A DNA stretch of 64,000 bases from Arenibacter latericius DSM 15913. Lineage in GTDB: Bacteria; Bacteroidota; Bacteroidia; Flavobacteriales; Flavobacteriaceae. The notes beneath the pieces are model-generated. The model saw nothing but the letters and a program-made list of their open reading frames with translations. It was not told where the DNA came from and did not search any database. The DNA lies in contig NZ_AUKX01000032.1 of assembly GCF_000424985.1 (NCBI RefSeq), positions 1 through 64,000 of the forward strand, in the 5' to 3' direction. Numbering within the stretch: position 1 is the stretch's first letter; each line of letters opens with the position of its first letter. Positions 1 through 7,680 of this stretch are shown here, piece after piece. A program made the translations under genes and the position numbers.

Positions 1-1
1 G

Positions 2-283
2 AATCTATCTTGGATATTCAACAATACAAAAGACAAAACCTCGGCACTCATAAGATTAGCGAAATGGGACGAAAAAGTGAGGCAGGCCAGCTTCAAAAGC
101 TTCAGCACCATATCCAGGACAATGTCGATCCATTATCAAAATATCCTGAACTACTTTGACAACAGAAGCACCAACGCCTCGGCAGAATCATTCAATGCCA
201 AGATAAAAGCATTTAGGGCACAGTTCAGGGGTGTCAGGAACGTAGAATTCTTCTTATATAGGCTGACAACTATTTTTGCTTAA
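2..283 (+). CDS. Transposase C-terminal fragment (DDE, ISL3/ISAon1-like), cut by window edge
   Basis: The frame is open from the left window edge to TAA at 281-283, giving about 93 residues. It contains the motif NYFDNRSTNASAESFNAKIK and ends FFLYRLTTIFA. This is the usual C-terminal end of DDE transposases of ISL3-like (ISAon1-type) elements common in Bacteroidota; the N-S-E-x-N/K segment includes the last acidic residue of the catalytic triad. An internal GTG at 77 is in frame, but the frame continues upstream of it, so it is not the true start. Whether the element is intact cannot be seen, because its left part lies outside the window. The family assignment is from memory of the conserved motif. 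Confidence 0.75.
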   Translation, partial: NLSWIFNNTKDKTSALIRLAKWDEKVRQASFKSFSTISRTMSIHYQNILNYFDNRSTNASAESFNAKIKAFRAQFRGVRNVEFFLYRLTTIFA

Positions 284-350
284 ATCCTTAATCCCACAAC
301 TTTTTGACTTGATCCTAAATCCTTAATCCCACAACTTTTTGACTTGATCC
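281..350. repeat. Tandem 35-bp direct repeat at the IS right end
   Basis: Bases 281-315 and 316-350 are identical 35-mers, each beginning TAAATCCTTAATCCCAC. The first copy begins exactly at the transposase stop codon. The repeat probably represents the right terminal region of the element, duplicated in tandem. A further TAAA follows at 351-354. Confidence 0.9.
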
Positions 351-400
351 TAAAAAGCACACTACCGAGAATACACTCAACAAAATACTACAGAAAAGAA

Positions 401-433
401 AAACCCTCTGACTTCAATGAAATCAGAGGGTTT
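401..433 (-). terminator. Intrinsic terminator downstream of tRNA-Gln
   Basis: AAACCCTCTGA (401-411) pairs with TCAGAGGGTTT (423-433). On the minus strand the 11-bp stem is followed by a T-rich tract. It sits just 3' of the minus-strand tRNA-Gln. Confidence 0.85.
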
Positions 434-439
434 ACTTGT

Positions 440-510
440 TGGCCTACTAGGACTCGAACCTAGAACGACTGGACCAAAACCAGCTGTGTTGCCAATTACA
501 CCATAGGCCA
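440..510 (-). tRNA. tRNA-Gln (anticodon TTG)
   Basis: On the minus strand a full cloverleaf is visible. The acceptor stem TGGCCTA pairs with TAGGCCA. The D-arm stem is GTG/CAC, the anticodon stem GCTGG/CCAGT carries loop TTTTGGT (anticodon TTG), and the T stem CTAGG/CCTAG carries loop TTCGAGT. It is 71 nt long and no CCA is encoded. It is a single gene with its own promoter and terminator. Confidence 0.95.
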
Positions 511-528
511 GTGCCTTATTTGAGCGTG

Positions 529-559
529 CAAATTTAGAACAAAGTTTCACTTCCACAAA
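529..559 (-). promoter_or_regulatory. Promoter of tRNA-Gln (-33/-7 Bacteroidota type)
   Basis: On the minus strand TTTG (559-556) is followed after 19 bp by TAAATTTG (536-529), a match to the Bacteroidota consensus TTTG-N19-TAnnTTTG. It lies 18 bp upstream of the tRNA 5' end. Confidence 0.75.
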
Positions 560-797
560 TTATTTTACATCATTTTTTCAAAAAAGTTTAAAATTCTTTT
601 TCACCCCCCAGAAATGATCTACCTAAACCTCTCTTAACCCATCAATAATCCCCCTTAAAAGACCCACTACTTTTTATCTAGAACAGTACTACATCCATCA
701 GAACGATAGTAGGATACACATGTTAAAGGTTTTTGAATTTATATCCATATATCTTATTTAATTCTTAAATTCGCCTTTTTCTCAAACAGCGAACCAA

Positions 798-3700
798 ATG
801 TTTTCAACAAACTTTAAAAAATGGGACACCATCACAGGATGGTTTGTTTTTTTTATAGCCCTAATAGTCTACACACTTACCCTAGAACCCACTGCTAGCT
901 ATTGGGATGCAGGGGAATACATATCTACTTCGGCAAAGTTACAAGTAGGGCATCCACCAGGAGCCCCTCTTTTCCAGATTATAGGAGCATTTTTCGCCAT
1001 GTTTGCCTTGGAAGCAGATCAAGTAGCAAGAATGGTAAACATGGTTTCGGCCTTTTCTAGCGCCTTCACTATCCTATTTATGTTCTGGACCATTACCAAT
1101 CTTACCAAGAAACTTATCGATAAAAAAGAAGAACTTACCAATAGTAAGGCTATAGCAATTTTAGGCAGTGGACTAGTAGGCTCCTTAGCCTTCACGTTTT
1201 CCGATAGTTTTTGGTTTAATGCTGTAGAGACCGAAGTGTACGCTATGGCCAGTTTAATTATGGCACTACTCCTATGGCTTGGGCTTAAATGGGTAGATGA
1301 CCTTCACAACCCTAGAGGCCATAAGTGGATAATTCTAATTTCTTTTGTAGTTGGACTTACCTTCGGAATACAATTTATGGGATTCCTAGCTATTCCTTCT
1401 ATTGCATTATTATACTATTTTAAGACCTATAAGACTACTACTATAAAGAACTTTCTATTAGCTAATATTGTAGCAGTAGTTATATTATTACTAGTTTATA
1501 AGTTCTCCCTTACCTATGTATTAAAGCTTTTTGGATGGAGCGAGGTGTTTTTCATCAACACTATTGGCCTACCATTCAATTCGGGCACTATAATAATGGG
1601 CCTTATATTCATTGCTGCTTTTTATTTTGCCTTACGATATACTAGAAAAAACAATTACACTAGCGCAAACACTATAGTGCTTTGCCTAATGTTTTTATTC
1701 CTAGGATTCTCTTCATGGCTAATGCTCCCTATTAGAGCCAATGCTCATGTGGTGATTAACGAAAACGATCCTTCTGATGCTAGATCACTTTTAGCATATT
1801 ATAACAGAGAGCAATATCCCGGTGTTGATAGCCCCATTTACGGTGCCTACTACTCCAATGGTTTTGCTTCCCCAGGTGAGGAAATAGACGAAAAACCCAA
1901 GTACGAAAAAGACCTAGCTACAGGAAAATATATTATTGTAAACAAATACAAAAATGCACTTCAAGGCCCCAACCCGGACCATGTTGGATTACTTCCTCGT
2001 TTATGGAGCGATCAAAATGCGGAGAATTACATGAAGTATTTTTATCCGCTAGATTTTAGAATTAAATCTAGCTACCTAGGCAACAGCGAACTAAAGGCAG
2101 CTGTAGACCAATTTAGAGAAGGCTATGCTAGAGGCGAAATAGATACTAGTCAATACATACGATTCCTAAGGGAATTTAGCGAATACATAGACGTTATACC
2201 TCCTACATTGATGCAGAACCTTAGCTATATGTTCAAGTTTCAGTTCAATTATATGTACTGGCGTTATTTTATGTGGAATTTCGTAGGAAAACAAGACGAC
2301 ATACAAGGGAGATATGACAACCATGGAAACTGGCTAAGCGGCATTAACTTTGTAGACAGCGTTAGACTAGGAGATCAAAACAACTTACCTAGCGACATTA
2401 AAAATAACAAAGGAAGAAATACCTACTTTTTTCTACCCTTGCTTTTAGGTATTATCGGTCTTGTATTTCAAATCAGTAAAAACCGAAAGCAATTTTGGGT
2501 ACTATTTGTATTCTTTATGTTTACCGGCCTGGCCATCCAATTTTATACCAACCCTGGTATCTTTCAACCCAGGGAGCGTGACTATTCCCTTGTGGGATCG
2601 TTCTATATATTTGCCATATGGATTGGACTTGGCGTATACGGACTTTTTGAGGAATTTAGAAAGCTTCTGAGCCCAAAAATTCTGGCTCCAGCAATTACTA
2701 TGGTCTGCTTATTAGCAGTACCAACAGTTATGGCAGTCCAAAACTGGGATGATCACGATCGATCTAATCGATACACTGCAAAAACCACTGCAATGGCCTA
2801 CTTATCCTCTACACAGGAAGATGCTGGTGCCATTCTGTTTACTATTGGAGATAATGACACCTTCCCACTATGGTACGTACAGGAAATAGAAGGATACCGA
2901 ACCGATGTTCGCGTGGTAAATACTAGTCTTTTTGCTACAGACTGGTACATAGACCAAATGAAAATGCAGGCCTATGAGAGCGAACCCATCCCATCTCAAC
3001 TTACTCATGAGCAGTATAGATTTGGAACTAGAGATGCTATTTACTACCACGGCTTATCGGAGAACCGATGGAATATTAAGGATTTCATGAATTATATTGG
3101 TAGTGATAGGGATGAAACAAAGTTCAAGAGCATACTTCAGCGACAAGGCGCCGACCTAAGTCAGTATTCTGAAAACAACCTAGATGTTGTGTTTTACCCC
3201 ACCAACAAGATTAGAATTCCAGTGAACAAGAAGAACGTTTTGGAAAGCGGTCTTGTTAAACCCAAAGACTCTGCTCTTATTGTAGATTACATAGATATTG
3301 ACCTTCCAAAAAGCGCCCTGCCTAAAAACAGGATCTTAATGCTAGACATTATCGCTAACAACGATTGGAAGCGTCCTATATATTTCTCTGGCGGAAGTTT
3401 TGATCCAGCCGAATATATTTGGATGAAGGACTACTTACAGCTTGATGGATTGGCATATAAGTTAGTTCCTATAAAAACCCAGAATAGAAATAGCTATGAA
3501 ATGGGAAGGATAGATTCTGACTTAATGTACGATATTGTAACAAAATGGGAATGGGGCAACTCGGGCAGCTCAGACATCTATCACGACGTTCAAACCCGTA
3601 CCCAGTCTTTGTCTTTCCGTGGTAATTTAGCTCGATTAACCGAGACCTTAATTCAGGAAAATAAGATAGAAAAAGCCAAAGACATTATTAATATCGCCAT

Positions 3701-4130
3701 GGAAAATATGCCCGTGGAGCACTTTGGATATTATGCATTTGTAGAACCTTTTGTAGACGGCTATTATAAAGTAGGCGAAACCCAAAAGGCACGAGAGCTT
3801 TACAATAAACTAAGGACTATTTATAGGGAACGACTAGATTATTACGCCGGACTTCCTTTTGAACAGCAACGTTTATTTTTAGACGACATTATAGCTGATT
3901 TGGAAGGTTACAGTAGAAATATAGACATACTAATCACTAACAGAGACAAAGATCTAGCAGAAAAGGAGACTACTACCTTTAATGAATATATAGCTAAGTT
4001 TGACCGCTTTTATAGAGACGACTCTGTTGAAGACCTGTTACCTCCTTCCGATGATCCAAAGGAAACAGACTCTAGTTCCATGGACGTTATTCCAGAACAA
4101 GAACTAGACAGCATACCAGCTTTTGATTAA
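798..4130 (+). CDS. DUF2723 family membrane glycosyltransferase (GT117-like)
   Basis: This 1110-residue protein has an N-terminal block of hydrophobic segments to about residue 330, more membrane segments around 540-660, and a long soluble C-terminal part with helical TPR-like sequence and an acidic tail. The segment SYWDAGEY (residues 34-41) near the first periplasmic loop is the hallmark acidic motif of DUF2723. The family is related to eukaryotic TMEM260, an O-mannosyltransferase, and is classed with lipid-linked-sugar-dependent protein glycosyltransferases. A role in protein O-glycosylation at the inner membrane is therefore likely but inferred. It is a single gene closed by a bidirectional terminator. 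Its length is typical for Bacteroidota members. Confidence 0.85.
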   Translation: MFSTNFKKWDTITGWFVFFIALIVYTLTLEPTASYWDAGEYISTSAKLQVGHPPGAPLFQIIGAFFAMFALEADQVARMVNMVSAFSSAFTILFMFWTITNLTKKLIDKKEELTNSKAIAILGSGLVGSLAFTFSDSFWFNAVETEVYAMASLIMALLLWLGLKWVDDLHNPRGHKWIILISFVVGLTFGIQFMGFLAIPSIALLYYFKTYKTTTIKNFLLANIVAVVILLLVYKFSLTYVLKLFGWSEVFFINTIGLPFNSGTIIMGLIFIAAFYFALRYTRKNNYTSANTIVLCLMFLFLGFSSWLMLPIRANAHVVINENDPSDARSLLAYYNREQYPGVDSPIYGAYYSNGFASPGEEIDEKPKYEKDLATGKYIIVNKYKNALQGPNPDHVGLLPRLWSDQNAENYMKYFYPLDFRIKSSYLGNSELKAAVDQFREGYARGEIDTSQYIRFLREFSEYIDVIPPTLMQNLSYMFKFQFNYMYWRYFMWNFVGKQDDIQGRYDNHGNWLSGINFVDSVRLGDQNNLPSDIKNNKGRNTYFFLPLLLGIIGLVFQISKNRKQFWVLFVFFMFTGLAIQFYTNPGIFQPRERDYSLVGSFYIFAIWIGLGVYGLFEEFRKLLSPKILAPAITMVCLLAVPTVMAVQNWDDHDRSNRYTAKTTAMAYLSSTQEDAGAILFTIGDNDTFPLWYVQEIEGYRTDVRVVNTSLFATDWYIDQMKMQAYESEPIPSQLTHEQYRFGTRDAIYYHGLSENRWNIKDFMNYIGSDRDETKFKSILQRQGADLSQYSENNLDVVFYPTNKIRIPVNKKNVLESGLVKPKDSALIVDYIDIDLPKSALPKNRILMLDIIANNDWKRPIYFSGGSFDPAEYIWMKDYLQLDGLAYKLVPIKTQNRNSYEMGRIDSDLMYDIVTKWEWGNSGSSDIYHDVQTRTQSLSFRGNLARLTETLIQENKIEKAKDIINIAMENMPVEHFGYYAFVEPFVDGYYKVGETQKARELYNKLRTIYRERLDYYAGLPFEQQRLFLDDIIADLEGYSRNIDILITNRDKDLAEKETTTFNEYIAKFDRFYRDDSVEDLLPPSDDPKETDSSSMDVIPEQELDSIPAFD

Positions 4131-4142
4131 AAGATAGAACAT

Positions 4143-4175
4143 AAAAAAACCGGGAAGTTAATTCCCGGTTTTTTT
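4143..4175. terminator. Bidirectional intrinsic terminator
   Basis: AAAAAAACCGGGAA (4143-4156) and TTCCCGGTTTTTTT (4162-4175) form a 14-bp stem with loop GTTAA. It has A and T tracts on both sides and lies between the convergent DUF2723 gene and the thioredoxin-like gene, so it can serve both. Confidence 0.9.
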
Positions 4176-4202
4176 ATGCTCTATTTAAAATTAAAATAAG
4201 AA

Positions 4203-4499
4203 TTAGATGTATTCATTTAAGATTCCAATAAGCGTATTAGCATCTTGCTCACCACTCTGACGCCACACCATTTCTCCCTTTTTATAAATCATTAAGGTTG
4301 GAAGCCCATTAACTCTAAGCGCCTGAGATAGCTCTTTATTCTTATCCACGTCTATTTTTATCACCTTTCCCTTATTCCCTAGCGCTGCAGCAACATCCCT
4401 CAATACCGGTTGCATTAAGATAGACTGCTCATTCCATTCAGCGTAAAACTCCAGCAAGACCGGACCGCTAACGTCAATTAATTCTCCAAACTTCGACAT
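4203..4499 (-). CDS. Thioredoxin-fold protein lacking the CxxC active site
   Basis: This 98-residue protein has the length and strand order of thioredoxin: a LLEFYAEW strand at 15-22, a VIKIDVDKN strand, and the cis-proline segment GLPTLMIY (Pro67) followed by a GE turn. At the position of WCGPC it reads WNEQS (22-26), so both redox cysteines are missing and there is no cysteine elsewhere. It cannot do dithiol-disulfide exchange; a chaperone or scaffold role is possible. There is no signal peptide, so it is cytoplasmic. It lies 91 bp downstream of the phosphoesterase gene on the same strand. The fold is certain from sequence pattern; the function is unknown. Confidence 0.85.
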   Translation of the reverse strand: MSKFGELIDVSGPVLLEFYAEWNEQSILMQPVLRDVAAALGNKGKVIKIDVDKNKELSQALRVNGLPTLMIYKKGEMVWRQSGEQDANTLIGILNEYI

Positions 4500-4590
4500 A
4501 TAGTTTTCATTGAGTTATAATTCAAAAATAAGAAAAAATGTCAGAATACCATCGGCAGCACTGCAATAGTATTTATACACCCTATCTATT

Positions 4591-5820
4591 TTAGGATATG
4601 GCCTTCTTTTTTAAGGTAATCACAGTAATCTCTGGCCAAATACCAACCCTCCCCGGATATCCTAGAAAACCAAAACCACGATTCACATTAATCAATTGCC
4701 CCATTTCCTCATATACTCCAGCCCAATATTTATATCGCCATTTTGCCGGACTCCATTTTACCCAACCAGGAATCTCTATTCCAAATTGCATCCCATGAGT
4801 ATGCCCGCTTAAAGTAAGATGGTAATGATAAGGATGCTTCAGCACTTCATCCTCCCAATGTGAAGGATCATGACTCATTAAAATTTTAAAATCCTTCTCT
4901 TTAATATTTTCAGTTGCTTTATTAAGGTCACCTGCTTTTTTAAAGCCTCCCCTACCCCAATTTTCTACCCCAACCAGAGCTATTTTATCGTCTCCTTTTG
5001 TAAGGTACCTACTTTCATTTAGCAATAGATGAAACCCCATTTCTCGCTGAAAATCCTTAAGCTCTTCCAAGTTATTACTTTTTAGTTCTTCGGAATCCCA
5101 TTCTACATAATCCCCATAGTCATGATTCCCTAAAACAGAATATTTTCCATCTTTCGCCTTAAGAGAGGCTATAAGGTCTTTCCAAGGCAGCATTTCTTCA
5201 GCCTTATTATTAACCATATCCCCAGTAAATAACAAAAGATCACTGTTTTGCTTATTAATAAGATCTACCCCATATTCTATTTTCTTCCTACTATCGAAAC
5301 TACCACAGTGCAAATCGGAAATCTGAGATATCTGATAACCATCAAAACTATCTGGTAAATCCTCAAATTCCAATTGATATTTTAACACCTTAAAATTGTA
5401 CTTACCCTTATACATCCCATAGAGAAGAGAAGAGAAAGGCAAGGCTGCAATTCCAAGTGCCAACATACTTAAAAAGCGTCTTCGCTCTGGTAAATTAAAA
5501 ACTTTTGGGGTTCCATTTATTTTTAAATAAAGCCCAGAAAGCAATCGGAAAATATCCTCTGAAAAAAGGAAAATAATAGTAATAGCTTTAAAGGAAAGCA
5601 TGGCCAACAAGAACCCAAATGCATAACTCTTTGGAACATTTAGCACTCTGCCCGAGTTATCTCCTACCGTAAACTGATAAATAAAATTCCCCAACACCAA
5701 AAGAGAAAGGAGCATATACCCATAATACACTACAGGAAACCTAGTTACCGTTCTTAGCGCCTGAAGAGTATAGATTCCCAGTGTAACATATAGAATAACA
5801 AATATAATCCATCTTAACAT
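4591..5820 (-). CDS. Membrane-anchored metallophosphoesterase
   Basis: The first ATG in frame (5820) gives 409 residues; a TTG 18 bp further up is less likely. Four hydrophobic helices cover about residues 1-130. A calcineurin-like phosphoesterase domain follows with all metal motifs: QISDLHCGS, LLFTGDMVNN, LGNHDYG, MSHDPSHW and LSGHTHGMQFG. These bind two metal ions. The arrangement resembles YkuE/YaeI-type membrane phosphoesterases, some of which act on lipids such as UDP-diacylglucosamine, but the substrate cannot be read from this sequence. The following gene is the thioredoxin-like protein. Confidence 0.88.
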   Translation of the reverse strand: MLRWIIFVILYVTLGIYTLQALRTVTRFPVVYYGYMLLSLLVLGNFIYQFTVGDNSGRVLNVPKSYAFGFLLAMLSFKAITIIFLFSEDIFRLLSGLYLKINGTPKVFNLPERRRFLSMLALGIAALPFSSLLYGMYKGKYNFKVLKYQLEFEDLPDSFDGYQISQISDLHCGSFDSRKKIEYGVDLINKQNSDLLLFTGDMVNNKAEEMLPWKDLIASLKAKDGKYSVLGNHDYGDYVEWDSEELKSNNLEELKDFQREMGFHLLLNESRYLTKGDDKIALVGVENWGRGGFKKAGDLNKATENIKEKDFKILMSHDPSHWEDEVLKHPYHYHLTLSGHTHGMQFGIEIPGWVKWSPAKWRYKYWAGVYEEMGQLINVNRGFGFLGYPGRVGIWPEITVITLKKKAIS

Positions 5821-5874
5821 AGAGTAATTTTTACTCAAAGATATTGGTTTCCAACCACTACACCTTTCTTTTAC

Positions 5875-6600
5875 CTATTCTTTAACTACACGCATTACAT
5901 TTTTCAACACCTCTAAATTACTTACTCCCACCTCATTATCTCTTAAAAAACTAGGGGTACTCATAGGAATTTCTGGAACCTCTTCCAAAGTCTTATGAAA
6001 ACGGATTCCTGATAAGTGGACTGCTCCAAACCCATTTTCTTTAAACTGATGCACGTTGGTATCTCGTATTCCACCCCCAGGCATAATAACAATTCGATCC
6101 GTATTATTGTGAAGCTCCAACAACTGATTCATGCCTTCAACAGATGATTTCTGTTGTCCACTACTTAGAATGGCATCTACCCCAAACCTTTCTAACTGCT
6201 TTAAAGTAGCAATAGGGTCTTTCACCCAATCTATAGCTCTATGAAAAGTAAAATAAAGTGGTTTAGAAAGCTCAACCAACTCTTTTGTCCGCTCCACATC
6301 CAAGGAAAAGTCCGACAACAACACTCCAGAAACAATACCGTTAAATCCTAACTCTTTACACATTTCAATATCGTGCTTCATTATTTCGAACTCCCTTTCC
6401 GTATAAGTAAAATCACCACTTCTAGGTCTTATTAGTACATTTACGGGAATAGTGATATACTTTCTTATCGCTTTTAACAGGCCATAGGACGGGGTTACCC
6501 CTCCCACTCCGAGTTCTGCACACAGTTCAATTCGGTCAGCACCAGCTTTTTGGGCGTTTAAAGCAGATTCTAAGGAATTGGCGCATACTTCTACAATCAT
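5875..6600 (-). CDS. cutC: CutC family protein
   Basis: Starting at ATG 6600 the protein is 241 residues and begins MIVEVCANSLESALNAQKAG, the normal CutC start. A TTG-initiated extension to 6636 is open, but it would cover the likely promoter. TIM-barrel motifs RIELCAELGVGG, LIRPRSGDF, FHRAID and MPGGGI are present, and the length matches the family. CutC was linked to copper tolerance in E. coli, but that role is disputed and no enzymatic activity is established. It is divergent from the glycosylasparaginase gene, with 42 bp between the start codons. Confidence 0.88.
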   Translation of the reverse strand: MIVEVCANSLESALNAQKAGADRIELCAELGVGGVTPSYGLLKAIRKYITIPVNVLIRPRSGDFTYTEREFEIMKHDIEMCKELGFNGIVSGVLLSDFSLDVERTKELVELSKPLYFTFHRAIDWVKDPIATLKQLERFGVDAILSSGQQKSSVEGMNQLLELHNNTDRIVIMPGGGIRDTNVHQFKENGFGAVHLSGIRFHKTLEEVPEIPMSTPSFLRDNEVGVSNLEVLKNVMRVVKE

Positions 6601-6607
6601 ATTTCTT

Positions 6608-6640
6608 ATATTTAGGACCTTAAAAATAAGTAACAAAATC
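6608..6640 (-). promoter_or_regulatory. Possible cutC promoter supporting the short start
   Basis: On the minus strand a TTTTG is followed after 19 bp by TAAATATA, close to TTTG-N19-TAnnTTTG. It ends about 10 bp before ATG 6600. If real, the transcript starts almost at that codon, so the longer TTG start would not be transcribed. The boundaries given are approximate. Confidence 0.45.
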
Positions 6641-6642
6641 CA

Positions 6643-7638
6643 ATGAAAAGAAGAAACTTCCTCAAAAACTCTACCCTTACTACAGCGGGTATGATTTCTG
6701 TTCCCTTCCTAGCCTCTTGTCAGGAGAACCCGAAACAAAAAACTGCGGGCACCGACAGCAATAAAACAATTAAACCTATTGCTATTTGCACTTGGAATTT
6801 CATGAATGCCACCGCAAAAGCATGGGAAGTGTTAGAAAAAGGCGGATCATCATTAGATGCCGTAGAACAAGGAGTAATGGTAGAGGAAGCAGATCTTAAC
6901 AACGAAACGGTAGGTAATGGAGGAAGACCAGATAGAGATGGACGCGTTACCCTAGACGCATGCATTATGGACAAAGACGCCAATTGCGGGGCGGTACTAT
7001 GCATGGAAAACATAGCACATCCAATTAGTGTGGCTAGAAAAGTAATGGAAGAGACCCCCCATGTGATGCTAGTAGGGAAAGGAGCAGAACAATTTGCCTA
7101 TGAGCAAGGTTTTAAAAAAACCAATCTACTTACCGAAAAAGCTAAAAAAGAGTGGTTAGAATGGAAGAAAGACTCCCAATATGAAACCATTATAAACATA
7201 GAAAATCACGACACCATTGGAATGCTAGCTATTGACAAAGACGGGGATATTGCCGGAGCATGTACAACTAGCGGAATGGCTTATAAAATGGCAGGTCGTG
7301 TAGGCGACTCCCCCATTATTGGTGCAGGGCTATTTGTAGACAATGAAGTTGGTGGCGCTACTGCTACCGGAGTTGGAGAAGAAGTAGTTAGAACAGTAGG
7401 TAGTTTTTTAATCGTAGAATTAATGCGTCAAGGAAAATCACCACAAGAAGCCTGTGAAGAAGGGGTAAAACGAATTATGAAAAAAAACAAAGACCGTGAA
7501 GATTTTCAAATCGGTTTTATCGCTATCAATAAAAAAGGGGAAACAGGTGGCTATTGCATCCATCCTGGATTTACTTATCGCACTTACTCCGAAGAAGGGC
7601 ATATTAACAACCCCGCAGAATCCTTTTTAAAGGGGTAA
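6643..7638 (+). CDS. Glycosylasparaginase (N4-GlcNAc-Asn amidase), Tat-type lipoprotein
   Basis: This 331-residue N-terminal nucleophile hydrolase cleaves the GlcNAc-asparagine bond. The self-cleavage site is HDTIGM with the nucleophile Thr191, followed by GACTTSGMAYKMAGRVGDSP and the GAGLFVDN and GGATATGVGE substrate motifs. The N-terminus KRRNFLKNS fits a twin-arginine signal and LASC (Cys26) fits a lipobox, so the enzyme is probably exported folded and lipid-anchored. The closest characterised relatives include the periplasmic enzyme of Flavobacterium (Elizabethkingia) meningosepticum. A role in recycling host or algal N-glycan fragments is inferred. polA follows 42 bp downstream. Confidence 0.92.
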   Translation: MKRRNFLKNSTLTTAGMISVPFLASCQENPKQKTAGTDSNKTIKPIAICTWNFMNATAKAWEVLEKGGSSLDAVEQGVMVEEADLNNETVGNGGRPDRDGRVTLDACIMDKDANCGAVLCMENIAHPISVARKVMEETPHVMLVGKGAEQFAYEQGFKKTNLLTEKAKKEWLEWKKDSQYETIINIENHDTIGMLAIDKDGDIAGACTTSGMAYKMAGRVGDSPIIGAGLFVDNEVGGATATGVGEEVVRTVGSFLIVELMRQGKSPQEACEEGVKRIMKKNKDREDFQIGFIAINKKGETGGYCIHPGFTYRTYSEEGHINNPAESFLKG

Positions 7639-7680
7639 TCATTAATCATTATAATTTCACTTCGGAAACAAACCAATAAA

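Noticed and set aside
6601-6636. TTG-extended start for cutC
   Set aside because: The family begins at MIVEVCANS, and a likely promoter lies within the extension.
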